Positions 8,830 to 19,300 of a stretch of DNA of 26,534 nt are shown here, piece by piece. This DNA is from Plakobranchus ocellatus (lineage: Eukaryota > Mollusca > Gastropoda > Plakobranchidae): positions 290,589-317,122 of the forward strand of contig BLXT01004638.1 in NCBI GenBank assembly GCA_019648995.1, in the 5' to 3' direction. Below the pieces are notes generated by a model. That model did no database searches, was not told the DNA's origin, and saw only the letters and a list, made by a program, of their open reading frames with translations. The first letter of the stretch is position 1; every line of letters begins with the position of its first letter. The position numbers were made by a program, and so were the translations under genes.

Positions 8830-9360
8830 TTTTTTTTTAAAAGATGCAATCCAGGAGAAAACAATTTAAAAAAAGAAAGATGGGTCAAAGCTGCAAATTT
8901 GCATAGAAATGTTCTGTTCCACTCTTGGCATTCCTGAAAGAACAATGAGTGATTGGCTAAGCTGTAAAATAGTGTCAGACAGAAAAAAAATACTGTGGGG
9001 AAAGAAGAAGAAGAGAAAAACAAAAAGCCTGCAAAAAAGACAGATCAAGAGATTTTGTATCTCATGCAATGGCTTCTAATGATTGATTGTTTTGATTCAC
9101 ATTATTGTACATCAAGTGAATCATACCAACACAAAGGTTTTGGAACATAGAGCATAAGAAGTTGACTTGCATGAGAGATACTGCAATGATTGTAAGACAG
9201 TGGGATAAGAGGAGCCCGTTTGACTATTTTTAAGAAGCATTTCAGTTATCTAGACCTCTCAGTGTTCCGCCCTAGAAAAGATTGAAGCGATCTATGTGTG
9301 AGGTACCATCATAGAAATATTTCAAAAGAATCATATGTGTGGCTGCCGAGGAAAAGCGCG
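8830..9360 (+). pseudogene. Decayed transposase-like gene, N-terminal and middle fragments
   Basis: At 8912-9078 the frame reads FCSTLGIPERTMSDWLSCKI and then a very basic stretch. The LGIPERTMxDWL block is typical of a helix-turn-helix DNA-binding segment. At about 9226-9354 another frame reads YLDLSVFRPRKD, a stop, then SDLCVRY..NISKESY. The VFxPRKDxxDLC pattern belongs, as far as I recall, to a multicopy family of uncharacterised transposase-like proteins in invertebrates, where a TLGIxE block precedes it and a GHTxMECDSMHSxIER block follows. That following block is found at 10790 in the same orientation. The frames are disrupted by stops and shifts, so the gene is inactive. Confidence 0.55.
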
Positions 9361-10097
9361 GAAATGTTGCACACAGTTGCTGGTTCGAGATATGACCCAA
9401 AATAGACGAAAAATGGCTATCGGTTACAAATTGACTTCTGTGTGTCCTCACCATCTACAACATTCATTTCATCATTTCCTATGATATCTATTGTGGTAAA
9501 ATGCTTGAAATATTTTTTTAAAAATTTTCTTGTGAGGTCTTTCACCAACAAAAAGCTCCGTTTGGCCCAACTATGTGGGTTTAAAACTAGTCCTTTGAGG
9601 TCACTGCGTAGGCTTAAAAATCACACTCATCATAAGGTATCATATATCAATGGAAAGGAAATGTTTTCTACTACACCGTGGGAATATGTGCGCATGAATA
9701 TTTTTAAACTACGAGTACTGCGCATAAAGTAAACATTTTCGTATCTATGTTTTTGGTTTACAGGGTTTACAATATCCAAGAAATGTGTATTAATATACCT
9801 CTAACGATTTGGGTTAAGTTTAAAAAGCGTCCACACTACCAAAAAAGCTGGCGTTTTAAGAGTAATTATGCGCTTAAATCAACAATACTCAACAACAAAA
9901 TGCACATCTTAATTATGTATTTTGAAGAAAAGAACCAAAATTAGCCATTCCATAAGTATTATTATTTCAAATTGACATGCGATAAAAATAGAATGTTACC
10001 GACCTTCGCAAAAAAGGTATCTCCTCAATTCAGAGAATTTCAACACAGATGGAGAGGACCTAGATCTAATTGCTGTTGTCACCGAGTATTTCACTAA
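9361..10097. other. No confident feature; a short acidic coding relic at the right end
   Basis: Mostly AT-rich sequence without motifs. At about 10038-10145 the plus strand reads FNTDGEDLDLIAVVTEYFTKRNESDSDAEMNSTA, an acidic peptide of the kind found at the N-terminus of many transposases, which runs into the start of direct repeat copy 2. Weak, but compositionally unlike its surroundings. Confidence 0.35.
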
Positions 10098-10576
10098 AAG
10101 AAATGAATCAGACTCAGATGCAGAAATGAATTCAACAGCCTCCTTCATTTTCTCTCTTGATGTTTTATTGTTTATATACATTCCATTGTTTTATAATAAA
10201 AAAAAAATCCACTTGCAAATCTTTAAAGCCGTTTTTCTCAGTTTTAGTATCCAGTTGTCTGCCATTCTTAAAAATTTTATAAAAAAATAACTAATCGAGC
10301 TATTTTCATGATTTACAAAACATATCCAACAACATTATCAGTAGTTTTAGAAAAAATAAACATCTCGAAAAGTAAAATTTCCGACAATTCTGCACTTTTC
10401 CTAGGCCAGTACACATATGATGAACACATTCAATCTAAAAACAGAGCAAGGAAAGAAAAAAATGAAGACAAAAAATTACAATAATCTTTGAAAGATGGCA
10501 GCATGTCTCTTTGAACATTTGATACACAGTCCATCATACCTTGTCCACAGACAAAAGCAAGTGCTCTTTAATTCCA
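10098..10576. repeat. Direct repeat, copy 2 (479 bp)
   Basis: Partner of 8068-8544 in the same orientation, with starts 2,030 bp apart. It runs from AGAAATGAATCAGACTCAGA to CTTTAATTCCA. High identity implies a recent duplication or recent insertion of both copies relative to the heavily decayed coding fragments around them. Confidence 0.85.
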
Positions 10577-10734
10577 CACAAAGTTACAAATGCATAATTT
10601 CACATTGTACAATAATTGTATATGTGATGATTTTAGTTACTACTAGGATGTGACACAGTGAGAGCTAAATGCAGAAAATTTTGCTTCACTCCAGTATAAC
10701 CATTTTAAAGCAATCTTGTCATCAAATCCCAACA

Positions 10735-11200
10735 TACAAACACTTGCGTTGTGAAAATTGCTTATCAAATTGCTTTTTTGCATTTGGATTTGGAACACAA
10801 ATTTGATATTTTTCAGAAACATCTTGCAGTGGGTCACACTAAGATGGAGTGTGCAATGTGACTCAATGCATTCAGTCATTGAAAGGAATATGGTTTGTGA
10901 TATTTACACACCAGATGGCTTGAGAATTAAACAGCCAGGCCCAATCCTTCACCATAGGCTGTAACATGGGTCGATTTCACGGACTTCAAGAAAATTTCAA
11001 CCTCTTAGTTGAATTTAATTAAGCCAGGCAGAAAACCTGATGATTCAGTAATCACCCAGCTTAGTCGGATACATTACACCCCAGAAGACCAGATTGTGTA
11101 CAAAGTATTTCATGAGAATGAAGATTGGAGAAGTCTGCCAGTGAGGATTGCTAATATAGCACCAGAAAAATTGAGTGGAGTCCAATGTACATTAGAAGGC
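10735..11200 (+). pseudogene. Decayed transposase-like gene, C-terminal part
   Basis: Successive plus-strand frames read as one protein once shifts are ignored. The first is VVKIAYQIAFLHLDLEHKFDIFQKHLAVGHTKMEC. After a shift comes CDSMHSVIERNMVCDIYTPDGL, then VDFTDFKKIS. The last, starting at 11009 after a further shift, is LIKPGRKPDDSVITQLSRIHYTPEDQIVYKV..DWRSLPVR, ending at TGA (11201-11203). The GHTxMECDSMHSxIER, FKDFxKI and KPGRxxxDxxVTxxxxxxYTP blocks occur in this order in a family of uncharacterised, multicopy transposase-like proteins of invertebrates that I recall from genome annotations. It has no settled superfamily name that I can give with confidence. At least three frame disruptions mark it as a pseudogene. 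Confidence 0.65.
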
Positions 11201-11203
11201 TGA

Positions 11204-11984
11204 AAATCTCAAAAACTAAAAAAAGAAAGTAGGCTATGATGATTTGCAAAGAGGATCTTGCACTCAAAAGATTACATTTTTTTATGATGAATTTGAGTTC
11301 TTTGGGTGAAAAAAAAAAAACTAACAGAAAAAACAGACATTTCAGTTATTATGTTTATACAGTGCTTTATACTAAACCTTTTACATTGACATTCACTTAC
11401 AGTTGGGCATTTTTTTATAACTAGAACCAGTCAAGTTTGAATTTGATGCTTATCATGTATACCTTGTTTATCCTTTTCTTTTGCCTATCAGACTTGGAAG
11501 TGACTTCAATGCTATAACTAAATGCAAAAGTGAAAATTTCATTCATAATATAGATTTTAATGAAGCTATTATAATGTAGGGGCCTTCACTTTTATTGGAT
11601 AACATGTTTGGCAATGTTTTCATTTTGCTTTGAATAAAGAAACAAATGAAGGGATATGATTATTTGCATTTTTTTTGTTTGTTTGCTGCCTGTCTTTTTT
11701 CAAATTCTTTCCCTCGCTGACTCTCTCTCTCTCGCTTTTTCTTTCCTCTCATACTCTATCCATCATTTTATAACCATGCTACCTCATTTGCTTCTCTATC
11801 ACTCTCTCTCTTAAGTCATATAATTATGTTGTGATGATGATTAAGATGATTGATGGTGGTGAGGACGGAGGTATGATAATGGTATGCCATAAACGAGTTC
11901 AGCATTTAAGGTCAGTCACAATTTCAAAACTGTACAATAATTACAGATATTGAACTCAAAACTTGGTAAACTATTGAAAGAACC
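11204..11984. other. Non-coding, with CT-rich microsatellite
   Basis: No gene recognised. A pyrimidine-rich stretch with CTCTCTCTC runs occupies about 11695-11815, followed by a GATGATGATT and GGTGGTGAGG patch near 11835-11870. The open frame at 11236-11424 has no motif. Confidence 0.5.
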
Positions 11985-12190
11985 ACCCAACTACCTTCTT
12001 CTTCTTCTTCCTCTTAGTAGTTCAGTGGCCTTTGAGCTGCAGCTCTTCGGCCCATCTCCATGAAATAATAGGTGGAGGTCTTCATCAGTTGCTCGCGATT
12101 GGAGTAGAGTGTCTTGTTGATATCAGGTGCTGTAGGGAGAAGTTGTTTTCTTAGGTCTTGTAGGTTCGGGCAGTGCAGGACCCAACTACC
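11985..12190 (-). mobile_element. 5'-truncated non-LTR retrotransposon insertion with target-site duplication
   Basis: An 11-bp direct repeat ACCCAACTACC at 11985-11995 and 12180-12190 brackets a 184-bp insert. Read on the minus strand, the insert encodes LHCPNLQDLRKQLLPTAPDI..YSNREQLMKTSTYYFMEMGRR..RPLNY, then stop (complement of 12014-12016), then a (GAA)n tail at 12015-11996. The LHCP...LR block, followed by a conserved 'L..L..T..F' tail, is the usual C-terminal end downstream of the reverse transcriptase in animal LINEs. Target-site duplication, 5' truncation and a simple-repeat 3' tail together are the signature of target-primed reverse transcription. The insert's GC content is higher than its surroundings, so it is probably fairly young. 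The clade (Jockey/CR1/RTE-like) is not resolved. Confidence 0.85.
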
Positions 12191-13363
12191 TAAAATCAAT
12201 AACCGTAACAAGGCCTCAACTGACCGAATCAAAATCTGCACTGAACACAAGCACCTAAGTCACATTACCGATTCCCTAAATGCCTAAGTCATGTAATGAT
12301 GTAGGATTTTGAAAATACAATATCACGTAAAACATTTTAATGGGGTGGTTTAATAGAAACAAATTGATACATTTCTTGGTTTTACCTATTCAAATCATAA
12401 ATCGCATAAACAAAATATTTTTTTTCCATTTGCTCAAAACTGCCAAATCTGACTTCAGCAGTTACGGCATGATGCTGACAATATATGTCATCATAATATC
12501 AGCGTAATATCTGAACTCTCAAGTGTGGAAAAAAAAGCTTAAAATGCTTATCTCTGGCTTGTTTCAGATACACTTTATACAAAGAAAGTAAATAATTTAC
12601 CAAAATAGGAAACACATAATTTGATAGTCAAGATTAAAAAAATAACAAAGATATTTCTCTAATGACAGACAAAAGGCGATAAAAACTTTTCAAAATATGT
12701 CTAAATGGTGAGCTTTTGAGTTTACTATGTACAAGTGAAAGTTTTTCATTACATTTTTGCCAGAATCTTCCTATTATACACATACATTGTGCCAAAATTA
12801 TTTGCATTAGTATGTCAATGACATCAGTAACTTCAGAGAACTTGAGTAAGCCTGCACTTTAGACCTGTTTTCATAAAAACTTCCGCAAAATATCTTCCAT
12901 TTTTTTTTTTCTGATTCTTGACAGGTAAAGGATGACAAATATAATTTTAGGATGAAAAAAATTTAGTTATTATTTTCAGGTCACTTGCACAAAAATCAGT
13001 CCCACCTTTTTAGAATAAGTCTTATTATAAACGATGCTGAAATGGCTATCAACAATTGTGGTCTAGGGATATGTAGCATTTTGTAAAAAAAATTGTTCAC
13101 TTTTCTTAAAAATATGGCTTATAATTAAAGCAGGATTTCAAAGCTATCGATTATTTGCCTTGCCTATTATAGCTCTAACTATGTAATAAAAGACATTTCT
13201 TTAGCCCATATGAAAGACAAAAAATTTAAAAATGCATTTTCTCAAAAATCCTAAATTGGATATGCCTCATTTTGCCTTGCAACCCTTCAAATTTATAAAT
13301 CACACTGGTAAACTCTAATCCTATAAAACATTTTACAATTTTAGGAAAGTTGGAACATCATCT
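12191..13363. other. 3' flank of ERCC1, non-coding
   Basis: AT-rich sequence downstream of the ERCC1 stop codon on the minus strand. No canonical AATAAA on the minus strand was seen within several hundred bases of the stop. ATTAAA (plus-strand TTTAAT near 12337) is about 1 kb away, so the 3' end cannot be fixed. No other gene was recognised. Confidence 0.5.
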
Positions 13364-16300
13364 TCAGCTTGCAGCACCAGTTGATGATCCAGAAAGACGC
13401 CGTTTTCTTTTGTTTGCTCTCAAGAAAGGTTCATGAAAGATGTCAAACAATCGGTTTGCCTGTAAAAGATTTACATAGGAATATACATTATGTGATCACC
13501 CAGATGTTGTTGTCAATTTGAAGTAAAGTTTTCGGCATCTTGCAAGTTGCAACCGATCCTAATGAGTTGTATGTCACAAGTAAAAATTATAGAGGAAAAA
13601 AGTCAATTAAAGAATTTTAAAAATCCAATATAATGACATGTTATGCTTTTTCTCTTTCCCCAACTAAATTTCATACTGATTACTCACTAAAAAAACCTGT
13701 TTTGTGTGAAATGAGGAAACATATATAGGCCTAGTCCTTTATTTTTTAAAGGAGACAACTTATTATAAATGCGTTTGGAATGGGAAAATTTTTTCAGTAA
13801 TGTTTTTAAATACATGAAAGTTAAAGAGAAGATAGTGGTGGCAGTGACTGACTAGTATTAGTGCTAGTAATATTAGGTTCTCCAAACAGGAGTTTGACAT
13901 TAGTGGTATGAACAATTGACCTTAGGAGTGGATACATTTTTTGATTGTACTTTTTGTAGGAATTTGGCTCTTAATTTTTAATGATTTTATGATTTTTAAA
14001 ATAATTTTGTGCACGTTTAATATTACGCAAGGGCATGTTATTCACTCCATAACTTTCAGAAAAAACAGGTCTAATGCCATCAAAATCTCTGAGCACACTC
14101 TTATGTGACATGTGTATACGTATTTAATGCCTTTTTTTTTTATACCTGTCAGATATATTTTTTCACATGAATATGGCTTTCAGTGCAAATTTGCACATTT
14201 TTACCAAGGAAATAAAAATCCCATTTTTACATAAAGGGCTCACTTGTTTCGTTAAGATATGAATATACAGGCAGAGAAAATTTAGAGAACTTATAAATAA
14301 TTACTGGGGCTGAGCTAATTAGCTACATTAAAAACAAGATATCATAAAATCGATAGGCTCCTTTAATTAATGAGTATCTTGCAAGTTACCTGTAACGCCA
14401 CAAGTCAATTTAATTGCAATAAGTAATTTAACTTTAATAATACATTTCCTACCTTCTGAGGGCCAAAACCTGGACACAGTGATAAGTCTTCTTTTGAAGC
14501 TTCAATCACACTGGACAGATTCTAAATTTGATACAAAAACACAAAAAAACCCACATTAACCCATTAAAATTTATTTGTTCATATAGACGTACCTTCACAA
14601 CTTTGTTTTTATCTTCAAAAAATGTAATGATTATTCATATTGGGCATATGTTTACAACATACACTTTTTTTTTATTGTTCAAATATTTTAACATCAAATT
14701 AAACAAAAAATGAATCCAAAGTGGACCTGCTATCACATCAATGCTACTGTTGAAACCATCTCCTGTTATATGACATAAACACACACTCATAATCCTTTCA
14801 CAATATTCATTTACAAATTCATTATATATTTATTTATTTATTTATTTATTTATTGTTTCGGTGGAGGAAAATATGTAAAGAAATCTCATCTGCTTCTAGT
14901 TCTATGTTCAAATCACACTATGTGTGGCTGCACAGGAAAATCCTTCACATGGGTCCAAGTAAAAAAATTGAGATATGCACAGTTTTGAATTCTTCAAACA
15001 TTCCTGAGCATTTGGATCTTTATTTGGAGGTTCTATCTTATTTAGTTACAAGAAAAAAGGTGTTTTAAAGCCGCTCAGTTGAGGGTGGCTTCTTAAGTTT
15101 TATGTAGTTTTCAGCTGATAGAATAGATGGTCAACTTGGTTTTACAGTCTCATGACACACATACACCTCACCATTGTTCATTCTCACCCACAAATGAGAA
15201 TCTTAACAAATATTTTCGGGTGAAAATGAACATTTAATTAACGAATTTAACATTTTGAGCCCATCTTTTGTCACTGCTCATTACTGGGTGTTACACCTTG
15301 ACCATGACCTTGTCCAGTTCTATAATTGATCTACCACATTAACTAGATTAGATCTCTAAACTTAATCACTAGTAGGCTGTCAAAACTATGGTTTCAAGTT
15401 AGATTTAGCTTCAAAATATCAATAACAAATAAAAACAGTGGTAAACAAGATCTAGATCTAGGCCGGAGAGAGAAAAGGAGGGAGAGAGGTAGAGGCAGAG
15501 TGAAAGAAAAAGGGATACACTGCGTCACCTTAGAATTACTTTATGCTATCTCCACATTTTCTTGTTCGCGTGTAAAGTCTGCAAACCAGTGTTATTACAA
15601 TACTAAAATTACTTTTTAACTTTATAACTTCCGTTTTTCTCCATGTATCAGTTTCTTTCGGCAATGATACATCTAAGTTATATAAAATAGTTATTGCCCT
15701 TGGTGTAAATAAGTCCGTTTAAGCAAAAAATGGAGATGACAAAGTAACTCTGAGGTGACGACTGGCAATCGTTGTAAATGGATTTATATCAAATTATCAA
15801 CTTAGAGTGATTTCTTTCTTACTTTTGCTTTGTTCATCATCTGAATAATGTTTTCCATTAAAAAACTCAAAGAAAACGACATCGTCACAGGCTATGAATC
15901 AGCTAGGTTTAGGTTTAAAAGCTTTGCAACTTTCGAGTCATTCATTGCAGCTGCAAATATGATCAAAGGGTAAAGAGCTGACCTTTGAAAACATTACTTT
16001 TAATTGCAATAAACTTAAAAATAAAGCTTTAAAAGGTAAACACTCAATTAAATATGAAAATATCAATGTTTTGAAGGGCTTTAATGGATAAGAGACGTAA
16101 ATTTTTTGCTTAACCAATCATCAGATTGCGTATTTGAGTCAGCAAATGTGTAATGTTATCTCAATAAACTGCAGCACACTCAACCAGGTTAATTTGCATT
16201 CATGTACACTATTTAGAATTCAATAGCCAAGAAACTGCCGTTTATTCTGGTGTATAATACTTCTATTTTTGCTTTTATGTAGATCTAGCAATGGCGATAC

Positions 16301-19300
16301 GAATAAGGCACTGAGTTTTGGAAAATGAGCTGCGTTTTTTGGCTTACGTTGCCACAAACCTGATCAAAATGCTTTACAAAAAACGTCTTATTGAACAGAT
16401 TACAGGTTACAGAAATCAGTAAAACTTGGTGGAGTATGAATGTGAATAAATGAAGATTTTCTTGAAACCAAAATCTCAATTTTGGCCATGAATGAGGTAA
16501 TCGACTTTAAATGGCTCTAGTTCAAAATAACCCTGGGCAACATCCAACAGGTTTTGCTGAGCGGCCACACATTCTCAATATGTTATTAGAAGCTTTTCCC
16601 ACCAAAGTGTTAAATAAATTTACTAACTCTAAGTAGATAAGATTGGACACCGAATTGAATTTAAGAGGCAGTCAAAAATGCATATAACTGCAAAAATTTG
16701 ATAGAAACAGTAAGCACATATGCTCAATTGAACTAATCAAACATTGACTCAAATAAAATGGTCATGTAAATCTTTCATAATGTCTACATAATAGTGCACA
16801 AAAAAAAAGAGATCAATTGAATAAAGTTTATATAAAAAATCAAAATAAAACAAAAAGGGTCTTACTCCAAAATGAGATAAAAGAGTGACACAATCTGTTT
16901 TGTTGACTGATTTCACACTTGTAAGGCAATCTGTAAACTGAAAAAAAAATATATACCTTTTAAAACAAAAATTTGAACAAGCTGTCTATTTTTTTTTATT
17001 CTTGTATAAAAACTCCTGCAGAAATTGAGTTTGCTTCTCTTCCATGAGTAAATCAATCATGAAAATACTCAATTAGAGTTTTCAATGAAATTGATGATTA
17101 GAATGAGATGCTTAATCATTCAATAAAAAAAAAAAATTGTCAAAATCAATGATGCATGGCTTTGGAATTTTTTTTTATTTTGGCATAAGACTTCTTAGGA
17201 ATATAAAGTCTATACATTGACAGAAGCAAGCTTTGCATTACCATTCCCTGCTTCACTTTTAGTTTCATGCCAGCAAAAACTCTATTGTGTAAACAAACTC
17301 ATTTGATAAACAGGCATAAAAAGAAAAAAGTCATTAGCTTACTTTGGCCATAAAATTTTCCTCAGTCTTTTCCATTATGGCTTCAGGAGGTTTATTTTCA
17401 AATATTTTGTAGGTCTCCAAATATCGACCTGCCTCCTCAGCACTGACAGACAGAGAAGGAAGGATATTCAGTGACATCACTAAGCAAATATTTGATGTAC
17501 AGAAATACTCCAAGTAATGTGCATTTTTTAAATCATTACAAGCCAAACAATAAGACCAACACAAATCAATAACATGTGTAGTGGAAACTGCTTGATTCAA
17601 AGATGATAAAAGGAATTTTCTGACATTCAAATTTTTTTCAATGATAATCTTCAAAATCAAATTTACAAAAAACTTGGATATTTAGCGTATCAAGTCCAGA
17701 GCAGGCTTCAATAAGTTAAGTAATTTCTAAGATAATGATATTCCTATAACTATGATAGTTTAAAGGAACAGGGTTATTCAATTTATTCACTATATTTACT
17801 TATAGCAAGAGGTGCGAATACAAGAAATCTTTCAAATTCATTATCATTTGAACTTTTTCTTCTTTAAAAATCAATTGGTTCTGCTGTGACATTCGATTTG
17901 GATATTTTCAATTTTATCTCTGTTTTGTACTAAAATCTTGAAAAGTTAAAAAAAAAAGACAACATCATTGACTTTAGGAAAGCTTGCTCAAATGAGACTG
18001 CATGTAGTGCAGTGTGTATGCGTATATTTAGATTCTATGGCACACCTTCAAATCACACATCATCTCTATCTCTGGTATCCTGCTCAAGCCCACATCGTCA
18101 CATTGTGTGCACCTATCACTACTTCACTAACAATAGAAGATTGCTTGTTGTGGAACCCAGATTTTAGACCAACTCCATCCTTGCCATACCCAATCCAGTT
18201 GCAAAAGACTAGACCTAAGCTTGTAAACTGTGCTTTCCTCTGTTGTTTTTTTGCCTCCACCTTGTCCCTTTCCCCTGTGCTAAATGCATAGGCTCAGTTT
18301 CCAATGTTTTAAAGAAAGGAGCAACACAATTTCATAACACTATTAGTTCCAAACACAACACTGCACTATACTAAGCCAAAATACATATCTAGAACCAGAT
18401 GGTAACTTTAGGATTCAAATTATCGGGTATGGCTGTCTTATACTTCAAATAACACTTTTTATAAAAATATAGGAAAAGGAGAAGGATAACACATTGTCAA
18501 AATGTACCTTGCTTGAACACTTGTTGCCCTACTGCGACTGCTAACTACTGGTAACTGCAAAAATCACTACTGATTACCTAGTGTGGCCCAATGCGACTGC
18601 TATACAATATTACGTTACTGTTAGAATAGCCAATTTTATAATGCTAGGAATTGGCTATAGCATCCTTTTACTTTTCCGAAGAACAAGAGCTACAATGAGG
18701 AAAACAAAAATACCAGATTGGACTGGATTTTACTCTTTAGTGATTTTTTAAAGTTTCACTTTCATTCATGATAAACATGGTTTTCCTATTTAGAGAATTC
18801 CTAATGATTGAGCAAAATCATACAGATTTAGGCGACATAGATGATAGATCTGAGAAAAATAGGTGTAAGTGACATAGATCTAAATCTAGAAGCACTGCAT
18901 ATGGACTTTGATGAGTTTCTCAGCTCTGAAAATGAGTCTGATATAGTGACAAATCTCCTACTGAAGCTGGACATAGTTCTAGATCTAGTGAAGTTTTATT
19001 TATATCAACTTTTTTTTTTCTTGAGAAGCTTCATACATGAAAATTGTTTCTTTGGTACCAATCAGTTCCCCAACCATTCTTGTTTCTTTTAAAACATTTT
19101 TTTCACGTTTCTGTTGTCTTTGGATTACTTTTTCTGATTTTTTAAAAGTCAACAATCAATGTAAAAAAAAAAAGTGAATGAGAGTTCTTTCCTTTTGCTT
19201 AGGAGTTTAGGGTTCATGTGCTAATTGACCTAAGCAAACATCTTGGGTTTCACCTTTCACACCTTAGATATTCAAATAATGTTCACATTTCACCTTCTGC

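Noticed and set aside
8068..10576. LTR retrotransposon with 478-bp LTRs
   Set aside because: No TG..CA ends, no primer-binding site or polypurine tract seen, no gag/pol between the copies, and the transposase-like pseudogene extends outside the right copy.
13364..13450. Plus-strand peptide [26 protein letters not shown], which looks like an exon
   Set aside because: It is the antisense shadow of the ERCC1 final exon, whose minus-strand frame joins in phase with exon 9 and matches the family.
17334..17660. 108-codon minus-strand ORF as an independent gene
   Set aside because: Its C-terminal part is ERCC1 exon 7 and its N-terminal part is intron 6 upstream of the TGTCAG acceptor.
17968..18291. 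107-codon plus-strand ORF in ERCC1 intron 6
   Set aside because: No recognisable domain, no polyadenylation or splice context, and Cys/Leu-rich random-like composition. It remains unsupported.
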